Shown here: positions 41,813 to 50,783 of the stretch, piece after piece
How the letters are laid out: each line of letters opens with the position of its first letter
Numbering within the stretch: the stretch's first letter is position 1
Assembly (NCBI RefSeq): GCF_000482545.1
Contig: NZ_KI519455.1
Location: forward strand, 372,001 to 436,000
Reading direction: 5' to 3'
Length of the DNA stretch: 64,000 nt
Origin: Arthrobacter sp. 35W
GTDB taxonomy: Bacteria; Actinomycetota; Actinomycetes; Actinomycetales; Micrococcaceae
Notes under the pieces: generated by a model
The model's input: the letters and a program-made list of their open reading frames with translations, nothing else
Told to the model about the DNA's origin: nothing
Database searches by the model: none
Made by a program: the position numbers and the translations under genes

Positions 41813-42283
41813 ATGGGCGAAGAGGCCGATGTCCGGCAGCAGCTGTCCGCACGCGTCGCAGCGCGCCGGGCAAACCTTTCGATCTTCCTCAGACGTGCCA
41901 GGCCGCGGCGGAACCGTCTGGCCAACCTGAGCATTGCCGGCAGCGCCGTCGCCGCCGTGATGACGGCCGGACCGGCGCTGGGTGGAAAGTCCTTCACGGC
42001 CACCGTCCAGGGCAGCCTGGGCATCGAGGACAGCTCCACCGTGTGGCGGGTCCTCTGTCTGGTGGCCCTGCTGGTCTCGGTGGCAGCGGCCGTGGCCACC
42101 AACCTCAGCAATTCCCGCGATCTGGACGGGCGCGTCACCGCCGCTGAAACCTGCAATGCGGAGCTGGAGGGACTGCAGACCATGCTGGAGTTCGGGCAGC
42201 TGCCGCTCCAGGACGCCGTCAAGCTGTACCAGCAGTACGTGGCCAAGGTGCCCTTTGTCGACGAGGCCGCGCCCGCCGGCTAA
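41813..42283 (+). CDS. Small membrane protein of unknown function
   Basis: The 156-residue protein has a basic N-terminus (RVAARRANLSIFLRRARPRRNR). Two hydrophobic stretches (about residues 40-58 and 75-95) flank a short loop, and a soluble C-terminal tail follows (CNAELEGLQTMLEFGQLPLQDAVKLYQQYV). I do not recognise the family; it loosely recalls small actinobacterial membrane proteins with SLATT-like layout. The ATG at 41813 follows GGGAGA; upstream open frame belongs to the LacI shadow. It is separated from gabT by a strong terminator and is probably monocistronic. The function is not known. Confidence 0.72.
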   Translation: MGEEADVRQQLSARVAARRANLSIFLRRARPRRNRLANLSIAGSAVAAVMTAGPALGGKSFTATVQGSLGIEDSSTVWRVLCLVALLVSVAAAVATNLSNSRDLDGRVTAAETCNAELEGLQTMLEFGQLPLQDAVKLYQQYVAKVPFVDEAAPAG

Positions 42284-42329
42284 GTCGGCCCCGCCTTTCC
42301 GGCCCCCGCCGGCTGACCCCAACGCAAAA

Positions 42330-42384
42330 CGGCCCCGCAGCACGGACCAGCAGCGGGCAGCATCTGGTCCGTACGGCGGGGCCG
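42330..42384. terminator. Bidirectional terminator between small membrane protein and gabT
   Basis: CGGCCCCGC (42330-42338) pairs with GCGGGGCCG (42376-42384), and CGGACCAG (42343-42350) with CTGGTCCG (42364-42371). The two-part stem stands between convergent genes with stops at 42283 and 42401. Confidence 0.8.
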
Positions 42385-42400
42385 CGGTATGGGGGGGGTG

Positions 42401-43765
42401 TTACTTGACGGCGGCGCGGATGGCGTCGCAGAGCACATCCAGTCCGTCGTTGAGCAGCTCGTCGGAGATGACAAGCGGCGGCAGCAGGCGGATGACGTTC
42501 CCGTAGGTGCCACAGGTGAGGATGACGACGCCGGCGGCGAGGCAGGCTGCGGCAATCGCCTTGGTGTCCTCGGCGTTGACCTCCTTGGTGGTGGCGGCAG
42601 TGCCGGCCTTCACCAATTCGATGGCCACCATGGCGCCGCGGCCGCGGAACTCGCCGATGATGTTCTTCTCGCCCAGTTCGGCGGCGAGGGCTGCCATGCG
42701 GTCGCCCACGATCTTCTCAATGTTCTGTGCACGGGCGTTCAGATCGAACTCGCGCATCGTGTTGATCGCTGCCAGCGCGGCGGCGCAGGCCACCGGGTTG
42801 CCACCGTAGGTGCCGCCCAGACCGCCCGGGTGGACGGCGTCGAGCAGGTCGGCACGGCCGGTGATGGCGGACAGCGGCATGCCGCCGCCGATGCCCTTGG
42901 CCATGGTGATGATGTCCGGGACAACGCCCTCGTGCTCGGAGGCGAACCAGGCACCGGTGCGGCAGAAGCCGGACTGGACCTCGTCGGCAATGAAGACGAC
43001 GCCGTTTTCCTTGGCCCAGGCGGCCAGGGTCGGCAGGAAGCCCTCGGCCGGGACGATGAAGCCGCCCTCGCCCTGGATCGGCTCGATCACGATGGCAGCC
43101 ACGGAACCGGCGCCGATCTGCTTCTCGATCATGGTGATGGCGCGCTGGGCGGCCTGCTCACCCTTGATCTCGGCCTCTTCGCGGAAGGGGTAGCTCATCG
43201 GCACGCGGTAGATCTCCGGTGCAAACGGGCCGAAGTTGGTCTTGTACGGCATGGCCTTGGCGGTCAGCGCCATGGTCAGGTTGGTGCGGCCGTGGTAGGC
43301 GTGGTCGAACGCGACGATGGCGTCGCGGCCGGTGGCCAGGCGGGCCACCTTGATGGCGTTCTCCACGGCCTCGGCGCCGGAGTTGAACAGCACGGTGCGC
43401 TTCTCGTGGTCGCCGGGGGTCAGCTTGTTCAGCTCCTCGGCGACGGCGATGTAGCCCTCGTACGGGGTGACCATGAAACAGGTGTGGGTGAAGTGTGCGG
43501 CCTGCTCGGCCACGGCGGCGACGACGGCGGCGTCGGAGGCGCCGACACTGGTCACGGCAATGCCCGAGCCGAGGTCGATGAAGGAGTTGCCGTCAACGTC
43601 CTTGATGATGCCGCCGTCGGCGTCTTCAACATAGACCGGCACGGAGGAGGCCACGCCGCCGGCAACCACGGACTTGCGGCGCTCGTTCAGCGCAGCGGAC
43701 TTCGGGCCCGGGAACGCCCCGAGGATCTGGCGCTTCTGCTCGAGGCGGTACTGGATTTCTGCCAT
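42401..43765 (-). CDS. gabT: 4-aminobutyrate aminotransferase
   Basis: The 454-residue class III aminotransferase has the PLP region motifs FNSGAEAVENAIKVAR and FDHAYHGRTNL, the Asp in FIADEVQSGFCRTG, and the PLP lysine at Lys290 in TMAKGIGGGMPL. It transfers the amino group of GABA to 2-oxoglutarate, giving succinate semialdehyde and glutamate. The ATG at 43765 follows GAAAGG. It comes 180 bp after the aminobutyraldehyde dehydrogenase gene on the same strand, so both belong to the putrescine-GABA route. A succinate-semialdehyde dehydrogenase gene is not in the window. Related 5-aminovalerate or beta-alanine aminotransferases are less likely alternatives. Confidence 0.94.
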   Translation of the reverse strand: MAEIQYRLEQKRQILGAFPGPKSAALNERRKSVVAGGVASSVPVYVEDADGGIIKDVDGNSFIDLGSGIAVTSVGASDAAVVAAVAEQAAHFTHTCFMVTPYEGYIAVAEELNKLTPGDHEKRTVLFNSGAEAVENAIKVARLATGRDAIVAFDHAYHGRTNLTMALTAKAMPYKTNFGPFAPEIYRVPMSYPFREEAEIKGEQAAQRAITMIEKQIGAGSVAAIVIEPIQGEGGFIVPAEGFLPTLAAWAKENGVVFIADEVQSGFCRTGAWFASEHEGVVPDIITMAKGIGGGMPLSAITGRADLLDAVHPGGLGGTYGGNPVACAAALAAINTMREFDLNARAQNIEKIVGDRMAALAAELGEKNIIGEFRGRGAMVAIELVKAGTAATTKEVNAEDTKAIAAACLAAGVVILTCGTYGNVIRLLPPLVISDELLNDGLDVLCDAIRAAVK

Positions 43766-43945
43766 GGTGTTGCCTTTCTCATCTTTCGAAAATTCGTAGT
43801 TGGCGGGCTCGTCAATGGAGCCCGGGCCGGCCGGGGTGCCGGCTTCCGTAGCCGCGCATCGCGGCTGCGTGCGGCGCAGGCTCTGCGGGCGGAGCGACGG
43901 ACCAGACCGTGTCTAAGCGGCGGGAAGCCGGCGCCCCGGCATCGC

Positions 43946-45376
43946 CTAGGCGTCCAGCGAGCTCATCACGTGCTTGATGCGCGTGTAGTCCTCGACGCCG
44001 TACATCGAGAGGTCCTTGCCGTAGCCGGACTGCTTGAAGCCGCCGTGCGGCATCTCGGCGGTCAGCATGATGTGGGTGTTGATCCACACCGCGCCGAAGT
44101 CCAGATCGCGGGAGACGCGCATGGCCACACCGTGGTTGGAGGTCCAGACACTGGAGGCCAGGGCGTATTCGACGTCGTTGGCCATCTCGACGGCCTCCTC
44201 CTCGGTCTTGAACGTCTGCACTGTCAGCACCGGGCCAAACGTCTCCTCCTGGACGATCGAGTCGGTCTGCTTCACACCGTCCACGATGGTGGGCTCGAAG
44301 AAGAAGCCCTTGTCGCCGGCGCGGTGGCCGCCCGTGACAACCGTGGCGTACTCGGGGATGTTCTCCACCACGTGGACAACCTGGTTGAAGTGGTTCACAT
44401 TGTTCAGCGGACCGAAGTAGTTCTTGCTGTCGTCCTGGTGGCCGGTTTCCAGCCCCTTGGCGGCGGTGGCCAGTGCTGCGACCAGCTCGTCGTGGGCGGA
44501 TTCCTCCACCAGCACGCGGGTGATGGCGGTGCAGTCCTGGCCGGCGTTGAAGAAGGCGAACTCGGCGATGGACTGGGCCGTCTTGCCCAGATCAGCGTCG
44601 GCGAACACGATGGCCGGAGCCTTGCCGCCCAGTTCCAGGTGGGCCCGCTTCAGGCCCTCGGCGGCACCCTTGGCGACGGCGATGCCGGCGCGCACGGAGC
44701 CGGTGATGGAGACCATCGAGGGGGTCTTGTGGGCCACCATGGCGGCACCGGTGGCGCCGTTGCCCAGGATCACGTTGAGCACGCCGGCGGGCAGGATGTC
44801 CTTGGCGATGTCGGCCAGCACGAGGGTGCTTTCCGGGGTGGTGTCGGAGGGCTTGAGCACAATGGTGTTGCCGGCAGCCAGGGCCGGGCCGATCTTCCAG
44901 ATGCCCATCAGGAAGGGGTAGTTCCACGGTGCCACCTGGGCAATGACGCCCACGGGCTCGCGGCGGATGTAGGAGGTGAAGCCGTCCATGTACTCGCCGG
45001 CGGACTTGCCCTCGAACAGGCGGGCGGCGCCGGCGAAGAAGCGCAGCTGGTCCGCGCCCGCGGCGACCTCCTCGGTGGCGATCATGGCCTTGACCTGGCC
45101 GGTGTTGCGGTGCTGTGCCTCGACCAGCTCATCGCTGCGTGCCTCGATGGCGTCGGCCAGCTTCAGCAGCATGGCCTGGCGGTCGCGCGGGGTGGCGCGT
45201 TTGAAGGTCTTGAACGCCGCGGCCGCCGCACTCATGGCAGCGTCGATGTCCGCCTGGCTGGAGATGGGCGCCTTTGCCACGATCTCGCCGTTGGTCGGGT
45301 TGACGATGTCCAGGGAATCCGTGCCCGTTGCAGGGACGAACTCGCCGTTGATGAAGTTCTGCAGGGTTTGAACCAC
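43946..45376 (-). CDS. patD: Gamma-aminobutyraldehyde dehydrogenase, PatD-like
   Basis: The 476-residue aldehyde dehydrogenase has the glutamate in LELGGKAPAIVFADADL and catalytic cysteine in NAGQDCTAITR. Segments FFAGAARLFEGKSAGEYMDGFTSYIRR and MPHGGFKQSGYGKDLSMYGVEDYTRIKHVM match E. coli YdcW/PatD closely. PatD oxidises 4-aminobutyraldehyde (1-pyrroline) from putrescine to GABA with NAD. The longer frame begins in the PucR shadow; the GTG at 45376 has GAGAGGAAAG before it. It is divergent from the PucR-type regulator and upstream of gabT. Succinate-semialdehyde dehydrogenase (GabD) is the main alternative, but the PatD-like motifs argue against it. Confidence 0.88.
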   Translation of the reverse strand: MVQTLQNFINGEFVPATGTDSLDIVNPTNGEIVAKAPISSQADIDAAMSAAAAAFKTFKRATPRDRQAMLLKLADAIEARSDELVEAQHRNTGQVKAMIATEEVAAGADQLRFFAGAARLFEGKSAGEYMDGFTSYIRREPVGVIAQVAPWNYPFLMGIWKIGPALAAGNTIVLKPSDTTPESTLVLADIAKDILPAGVLNVILGNGATGAAMVAHKTPSMVSITGSVRAGIAVAKGAAEGLKRAHLELGGKAPAIVFADADLGKTAQSIAEFAFFNAGQDCTAITRVLVEESAHDELVAALATAAKGLETGHQDDSKNYFGPLNNVNHFNQVVHVVENIPEYATVVTGGHRAGDKGFFFEPTIVDGVKQTDSIVQEETFGPVLTVQTFKTEEEAVEMANDVEYALASSVWTSNHGVAMRVSRDLDFGAVWINTHIMLTAEMPHGGFKQSGYGKDLSMYGVEDYTRIKHVMSSLDA

Positions 45377-45539
45377 GGTGTACTTTCCTCTCCAAATGGA
45401 TGTTGGGGACTTTGCGCAGCAGGATGGTGGACCTGCGGCGTTCGGACCTCTGCTGAGCCTAAGGCAGGCATGGGGCTTCGGTGAATGGCCGTCTGCACCA
45501 CCGGACCAATGTGCGTTAGTGCGTTTGTATAGTTGAACC

Positions 45540-46991
45540 ATGGCAATTTCCCTGGCGGACCTGCTGTCCACGCCACACCTGAACCTAAGGAACCTGGGCT
45601 CGACCCGGTCCACGCTGACGACCCCCATCGATTGGGTGGCCGTGACGGAGTTGGAGAACCCCCAACCGTTCCTCAGCGGCGGTGAATTGGTCCTGACCAT
45701 CGGGGCGCGGCAGCTCACGGCCGACGCCCAGCGCTCCTTTGTCCGCCAGATCCGCCGGGCCGGCGCCGTCGGCATCGGCTTCGGCGTTGGCTTCGGCCAC
45801 GACGAGGTGCCCGCGGCCCTGGTGGCGGAGGCCAACCGGTGGAGCGTGCCCGTCATCGAGGTCCCCTACGGCACGCCCTTCATTGCCATCGGCAAGCTCG
45901 TGGCGGATTCGCGCAGCGCGGACCACTACGCCAAGCTTGAACGCCTGCTCAGCCAGCACCAGGTGCTGGCCCGGGCCCTGCTCTCCGGCGGCGGCCTGCC
46001 GTCCCTGCTGCGCAAACTGGCGGGCATGGTGTCCACCGATCTGGTGCTCACGCAGTTCGGCACCGAGCTGTTCAGCACCGTGCCGGGCACGGCCGTTGAC
46101 GACGACGGCTGGCTGCCGGTGGCGCTGGCCACCGGCAAGCGCGATGCCAGCACGCTGTGGCTGCGCAGACCGTACGTTGACGATGGGATCGTCGACTACG
46201 CCAAGGGCCTGATCAGCGTGGAGCTGAACAACCTCATCCAGCGCCGCCGCACGGCCCGCCAGATTGCCGGCCAGGTGCTCTCGGATGTGGTCCGCGGCTC
46301 CTTGGAGGCCCCCGTGGCGGCCGCCCGGTTGCAGGGTTTGCAGATCGACCCCGGCGCGAAGAACCAGATCCTGCTGGTGCAGGCCACGGCCGCCACCTTC
46401 ACCACGCTCTCCACCATGGCGCTGCCCACCGAGCTGGAATCCGCCGTCGCCGCCGTCGTCAGCACCGGCGACGTGCACGAACTCGCAGTGGTGGTGCCGC
46501 CGCAGCTGGGCGATCCGGGCGCCTTGGGCCGCGCCCTCGCCCGGCAGATGGCCCAGGTGGGCATCGTCGGATCCGTGGGGGTGGGTGGCGCCTACACCCA
46601 GGCCAATGGGCTGCGCTGGAGCTACTTTGAGGCCCGCGAGGCCGCCTCCCGCGGCCAGGAGGTGAACCTGCCCGAACGGCTCAGCCTCACCTCCCTGCTG
46701 CTCGCCAGCGAGGACGTGCCCATGGCGGACATGGCCGAGGAGGCGCTGGGCCCGCTGGTGGCGTTCGACGCAGCGCACTCGGCCGAGCTGGTCAACACGC
46801 TCGAGGTGTACCTGCGGCTCAACGGCTCCGTGGCCGGCGTCGCCGATGCCCTCACCCTGCACCGCAACACCGTGCGGTACCGGCTGACCCAGATTGCCGA
46901 GCTCACCGGCTACGACCCGGCCCTGACGGCGGACCGGGTGCAGCTGTGGCTGGCGCTGGCCGTGCGCCGGCTCTCCCGGCCCGGCGGGTAG
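45540..46991 (+). CDS. PucR family transcriptional regulator
   Basis: The 483-residue protein has an N-terminal PucR-like domain (MAISLADLLSTPHLNLRNLGS), a central GGDEF-like regulatory part, and a C-terminal helix-turn-helix (LRLNGSVAGVADALTLHRNTVRYRLTQIAELTGYD). PucR proteins control purine, GABA or amino-acid catabolism, often as activators. It is divergent from patD across 163 bp and is probably its regulator, responding to GABA, putrescine or a related amine. The ATG at 45540 closes the intergenic region with a TATAGT-like -10 nearby. It ends 4 nt from the convergent permease stop, so no separate terminator is present. Confidence 0.9.
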   Translation: MAISLADLLSTPHLNLRNLGSTRSTLTTPIDWVAVTELENPQPFLSGGELVLTIGARQLTADAQRSFVRQIRRAGAVGIGFGVGFGHDEVPAALVAEANRWSVPVIEVPYGTPFIAIGKLVADSRSADHYAKLERLLSQHQVLARALLSGGGLPSLLRKLAGMVSTDLVLTQFGTELFSTVPGTAVDDDGWLPVALATGKRDASTLWLRRPYVDDGIVDYAKGLISVELNNLIQRRRTARQIAGQVLSDVVRGSLEAPVAAARLQGLQIDPGAKNQILLVQATAATFTTLSTMALPTELESAVAAVVSTGDVHELAVVVPPQLGDPGALGRALARQMAQVGIVGSVGVGGAYTQANGLRWSYFEAREAASRGQEVNLPERLSLTSLLLASEDVPMADMAEEALGPLVAFDAAHSAELVNTLEVYLRLNGSVAGVADALTLHRNTVRYRLTQIAELTGYDPALTADRVQLWLALAVRRLSRPGG

Positions 46992-46995
46992 AGGG

Positions 46996-48573
46996 TTACT
47001 CCTCCACCACCAGGGCGGGGGTGTCCTGGCGCAGGGTTTCGCCGCGGAAGAAGCCGGGCATCCGCCGGTAGACCAGGGCCATCACCACCAGGCCCAGGGC
47101 GATGATGCCCACGCCGATCACGAACACCAGCCCGACGCCGAACACCTCCGAGCCGCTGCCGAAGGCCGGGTCCCAGCTGTCCACGGCGGTCTGCAGGAAC
47201 ACCACGGCCAGGCCCACTCCGCCCAGCAGCGGGAACAGCAGCCGGAAGAAGACGTTCCGGGCACTGGTGAACCAGCTGTGGCGGAAGTACCAGACGCAGG
47301 CCAGCGCCGTCAGCCCGTAGTAGAAGCAGATCATCAGCCCCAGGGCCTGGATGGTGTCGTTGAGGACGTTGTCGCTGGCAAAACGCATCAGCGCGTAGAA
47401 GCCGGCGGAGACAACCCCCGCCACAACCGTGGCGAACACCGGGGACTTCAAGTGCGGGTTGACCCTGGCGAAGGACGCCGGCAGCGCCTTGTAGTAGCCC
47501 ATCGCCAGCAGCCCGCGGGCCGGGGAGACGAAGGTGGACTGCAGCGAGGCCCCGCAGCTGGACAGCACGGCCAGGGACAACAGGATGGCGAACGGACCCA
47601 TCACCGGGGAGGCGATGGCCGTGAAGACGTTTTCGGCAATGTCCGGGTTGGTCAGTCCGACGCCGGTGTCCCCCACGCCGGCGAACATCAGCAGCGCGAT
47701 GGAGCCCAGCAGGTACACCACCAGGATGGCCACGGCCACGAGGGTGGCGGCCCGTCCGGAGGTCTTCTTTGAGTTGGTGGTCTCCTCGCTCATGGTCAGG
47801 CACAGGTCCCAGCCCCAGAAGGAAAAGATGGACAGCGACAATCCGGCGGCGAAGGCGGAGAAGCTGCCGATGTCCAGCGGATTGAACCAGGCCCAGTCGA
47901 AGGCCAGGCCGGTGGCTGCCTGCCCGGAGGCCACCTTGGCGAAGGCCCCCACGACGAACCACGCCAGCACCAGGATCTGGAAGCCCACCAGGGCGTACTG
48001 GACGGACTTGGTGGTTTTGACCCCGCGGCAGGAGACCCACACGGCGATGGCGACAAACACCAGGCAGGTGGCCACATTGATGACCTTGTCCGCGGCCAGG
48101 GCGGCAATCCACTCCTGCCCCGTCAGCTGGGACAGGAAGAGGTAGAAGAAGTCCACGGCCACCCCGGCCAGGTTGGACAGCACGATGATGTTGGCCGCCA
48201 GCAGCCCCCAGCCGCCCATCCAGCCGACAAACGGGCCGAACGCCTTGGTGACCCAGGTGAAGGTGGTGCCGCTGTCCGGGGAATCCGCATTCAACTCCCG
48301 GTAGCCCAGGGCCACCAGGAACATCGGGATGAACCCCACGATGAAGATGGCCGGCAGGTGCGTACCCACCGCCGCCACCGTGGGGCCGATGGTGCTGGTC
48401 AGGACGTAGGCCGGGGCGATGGTGGAAATGCCGATCACGATGACGGCGAGAAGCCCCAGCTGGCCGGCGGCCAGCCCCTTGCCCGGTGCCTTGGCGCCGT
48501 CGGCTCCGGAACCCGGCCCCGCCGTCGTCGTCGCCGTCGAACGTGCAGTCTTGAGGGTGCGTGTCTGACTCAT
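46996..48573 (-). CDS. APC family amino acid/polyamine permease
   Basis: The 525-residue protein has an N-terminal cytoplasmic tail of about 35 residues, then 12 TM segments (LAAGQLGLLAVIVIGISTIAPAYVL and on). The family imports amino acids or amines by proton symport. The frame is open to 48861, but the ATG at 48573 (MSQTRTLKT), with GAAAGG 8 nt before it, lies just after the agmatine deiminase stop and is the real start. Its place in the operon after agmatine deiminase and N-carbamoylputrescine amidase suggests that it imports agmatine or putrescine. It is convergent with the PucR gene. Confidence 0.9.
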   Translation of the reverse strand: MSQTRTLKTARSTATTTAGPGSGADGAKAPGKGLAAGQLGLLAVIVIGISTIAPAYVLTSTIGPTVAAVGTHLPAIFIVGFIPMFLVALGYRELNADSPDSGTTFTWVTKAFGPFVGWMGGWGLLAANIIVLSNLAGVAVDFFYLFLSQLTGQEWIAALAADKVINVATCLVFVAIAVWVSCRGVKTTKSVQYALVGFQILVLAWFVVGAFAKVASGQAATGLAFDWAWFNPLDIGSFSAFAAGLSLSIFSFWGWDLCLTMSEETTNSKKTSGRAATLVAVAILVVYLLGSIALLMFAGVGDTGVGLTNPDIAENVFTAIASPVMGPFAILLSLAVLSSCGASLQSTFVSPARGLLAMGYYKALPASFARVNPHLKSPVFATVVAGVVSAGFYALMRFASDNVLNDTIQALGLMICFYYGLTALACVWYFRHSWFTSARNVFFRLLFPLLGGVGLAVVFLQTAVDSWDPAFGSGSEVFGVGLVFVIGVGIIALGLVVMALVYRRMPGFFRGETLRQDTPALVVEE

Positions 48574-48586
48574 CGTTGAGCCTTTC

Positions 48587-49633
48587 TCAGGGGATCCGGG
48601 GTTGCTGTTGGGTGATGCAGTGGATGCCGCCGCCGCGGGCGAAGAGTTCGCGGGCGTCGATGCCCACCACCCGGCGGCCGGGGTAGGCCTCGGCCAGGAT
48701 GGCGGCGGCCTTGGAATCCATCGGGTCGTCGAAGGAGCAGGCCAGGACGCCGCCATTGAGGACCAGGTGGTTGATGTAGCTGTAGTCCACCGGACCCTCG
48801 TCGTCCCAGAGTGTTTCCGGCGCGGGGACCTCGATGATCCGCCACTGGCGTCCGGCGGCATCGGTGGTGGTGCGCAGGTACGCGATCAGCTCGGCACTGA
48901 TGGAGTAGTCCGGGTGGGCGGGGTTCTGCTGGCTGTGCACCAGCAGCGTCCCCGGGCTGGGGATGGCCGCCACGATGTCCACATGTCCGCGGGTGCCGAA
49001 GCGCTGGGCGTCCCGGGTCAGTCCTCGCGGCAGCCAGATGACCTTGGTGGCGCCAATGGTCCGGGCCAGCTCGGCCTCCACATCGGCCTTGGTGGCGCCG
49101 GGGTTGCGGTCCGGGTCCAGCTGCACGGTTTCGGTCACCAGCACCGTCCCCTCGCCGTCGACGTGGATGCCGCCGCCCTCGTTCACCAGCGGTGAGCGGA
49201 CGACGTCGGCACCGGACCAGGTCCCGACCGTGGCGCCGATCTTCTCATCGTGCCCCCAGCTGGCCCAGTCCTGGGCGCCCCAACCGTTGAAGACCCAGTC
49301 CACGGCCCCGAGCCTCCGGCCAGCACCTTCGGCGCCGGCGCCGTCGTCGTTCACCACAAAGGTGGGGCCGATGTCCCGCATCCAGGCATCGTCCAGTTCC
49401 GCGGTGCGCAGCTCGACCCGCGGATCCAGGAAGCTCCGCGCAATGTCCTCATGCCCCGGGGCCACCACCATCGTGACGGGTTCAAAGTCGACGGCGGCAT
49501 TGGCCACGGCGGCCCAGGTGCGGCGGGCGGCGTCGGCCTCCTCCGCGGTGTCGCCGAGCGTGTAGCTGCCCGAGGGGAAGGCCATCCAGATGCGCTCCTG
49601 CGGGGCCGTCTCCGCGGGCATGGTCCAGCCCAT
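48587..49633 (-). CDS. aguA: Agmatine deiminase
   Basis: The 348-residue enzyme has the guanidine-binding DDAWMRDIGPTFVV (81-94), NEGGGIHVDG with Glu152, catalytic His217 in RGHVDIVA, and nucleophilic Cys339 in GGGIHCITQQQP. It hydrolyses agmatine to N-carbamoylputrescine and ammonia. It is a little shorter than the usual 360-370 residues. The ATG at 49633 overlaps the amidase stop by one base (TGATG), so the two are translationally coupled; the longer open frame is a shadow. With the next enzyme it converts agmatine to putrescine, feeding PatD and GabT encoded nearby. Confidence 0.95.
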   Translation of the reverse strand: MGWTMPAETAPQERIWMAFPSGSYTLGDTAEEADAARRTWAAVANAAVDFEPVTMVVAPGHEDIARSFLDPRVELRTAELDDAWMRDIGPTFVVNDDGAGAEGAGRRLGAVDWVFNGWGAQDWASWGHDEKIGATVGTWSGADVVRSPLVNEGGGIHVDGEGTVLVTETVQLDPDRNPGATKADVEAELARTIGATKVIWLPRGLTRDAQRFGTRGHVDIVAAIPSPGTLLVHSQQNPAHPDYSISAELIAYLRTTTDAAGRQWRIIEVPAPETLWDDEGPVDYSYINHLVLNGGVLACSFDDPMDSKAAAILAEAYPGRRVVGIDARELFARGGGIHCITQQQPRIP

Positions 49634-50649
49634 CAGCGCACCTGGCTTTCTGCGGCGGGGGCGCCGGCAGGGACCGGTTCGCCGCCGAAGGGCGCCTCGG
49701 GACGGACGGGGTCCAGCAGCCGGGCGTAGGTGTCGGGGCGGCGGGTGGCCAGGAAGGGGAAGAGCTCGAGCCAATCCGCCCGCTGGGCCAGATCCAGGTC
49801 CGCCACCAGCACGGCGGATTCATCCCGCGGCGCCTGCACCAGGATGCGGCCATAGGGATCGGAGATGAACGAGGAGCCGTAGAAGGTGACAGTGCCCTCG
49901 CTGCCGGTGCGGTTGGGCACCACCATGAACAGGCCATTGGCGATGCCGTTGCCGACAATCACCTGCTGCCACAGCGGCTGCGTGTCGAAGTCCGGGAAGG
50001 AGGGCTCGGAGCCGATGGCCGTGGGGTAGACCAGCAGCTCGGCACCGCCCAGGGAGTAGAGCCGGGCGACCTCCGGGAACCACTCGTCCCAGCAGGTGGG
50101 CATGCCCAGCCGGGCGCCGTCCAGCTCTGCGGGGGCGTGGACCTCGTAGGCATCCGCGGCGGCGGGGCCCTCGCGGAAGAATTTGTCCTCGTAGTAGCCG
50201 TCGGTCCGCGGGATGTGCAGCTTGTGCGTGCGGGCCAGCAGCTCACCCTCCGGGGACACCAGAATGGCGGTGTTCAGGCCCAGGCCGTCATCACCCTGGG
50301 GGCCGTCGGCGCGCTGGTAGAGGGAGGCATGCACCGTGACATTGAAGTCGCGGGCGGCCGCGGCGGCAAAGGTGAAGGTGGGGCCGGTGAGCAGATCCTC
50401 GGCAATGACATTGGGGGTCCCCGTGGGCAGCACATCGGCCGGGTAGCGGGAGAGCGTGAGCTCCGGCAGGAAGACCACCGTGGCGCCCAGGCCTGCGGCG
50501 CGGGCAATGCCCTCGCGCAGCTCGGCGGCAACGGCAGCGGCGTCGGGCTGCCAGCGGTGCTGGACGACGCCCACCCGCAGCGGGGCCCGGCCGGCGTCGT
50601 CCACCCGGGCCCAGGAACGGGGCGGGGCGAAGTTGGTCAGTTCAATCAT
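49633..50649 (-). CDS. aguB: N-carbamoylputrescine amidase
   Basis: The 338-residue nitrilase-superfamily enzyme has the catalytic triad Glu63 (FLPELTLS), Lys143 (RTHKLHIP) and Cys186 (MPTCWDEWFPE). It hydrolyses N-carbamoylputrescine to putrescine, carbon dioxide and ammonia. It has about 15-20 extra residues at the N-terminus and a C-terminal tail compared with typical plant or bacterial AguB. The ATG at 50649 follows AGGAGAAG. It is first in the aguB-aguA-permease operon and is divergent from a TetR regulator, with an operator just downstream of its promoter. Confidence 0.94.
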   Translation of the reverse strand: MIELTNFAPPRSWARVDDAGRAPLRVGVVQHRWQPDAAAVAAELREGIARAAGLGATVVFLPELTLSRYPADVLPTGTPNVIAEDLLTGPTFTFAAAAARDFNVTVHASLYQRADGPQGDDGLGLNTAILVSPEGELLARTHKLHIPRTDGYYEDKFFREGPAAADAYEVHAPAELDGARLGMPTCWDEWFPEVARLYSLGGAELLVYPTAIGSEPSFPDFDTQPLWQQVIVGNGIANGLFMVVPNRTGSEGTVTFYGSSFISDPYGRILVQAPRDESAVLVADLDLAQRADWLELFPFLATRRPDTYARLLDPVRPEAPFGGEPVPAGAPAAESQVR

Positions 50650-50678
50650 GGCTTCTCCTGTGAGATGGCAGTCACATA

Positions 50679-50697
50679 AAACGAATGGCGTTCGTTT
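50679..50697. promoter_or_regulatory. TetR-type operator 1 (agu operon)
   Basis: AAACGAATGGCGTTCGTTT has perfect 7-bp arms around a 5-nt centre. It immediately follows the -10 box of the predicted aguB promoter and covers the start of transcription. Confidence 0.8.
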
Positions 50698-50727
50698 ATT
50701 ATGAAGTCACGGCTCGCAGTGGCGCAA
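50698..50727 (-). promoter_or_regulatory. Predicted aguB promoter
   Basis: On the minus strand, TTGCGC (50727-50722) and CATAAT (50703-50698) are 18 bp apart. Operator 1 lies just downstream. Confidence 0.55.
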
Positions 50728-50734
50728 GGGGTAA

Positions 50735-50751
50735 AACGAATTAAGTTCGTT
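50735..50751. promoter_or_regulatory. TetR-type operator 2 (tetR side)
   Basis: AACGAATTAAGTTCGTT has the same AACGAA-5-TTCGTT form as operator 1. It lies about 32 bp before the TetR start and overlaps a possible -10 box, consistent with autoregulation. Confidence 0.78.
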
Positions 50752-50783
50752 ATTATCGAAGAACCCGTCGATGGAGGATCCGC

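Noticed and set aside
43766-43945. Riboswitch or small gene between patD and gabT
   Set aside because: Only weak GC-rich complementarity is present and no conserved riboswitch core was seen.
42389-45484. 1031-codon plus-strand open frame over gabT and patD
   Set aside because: It is antisense to two well-supported genes, is Gly/His/Gln/Val-rich without family features, and results from GC3 bias of the minus-strand genes.
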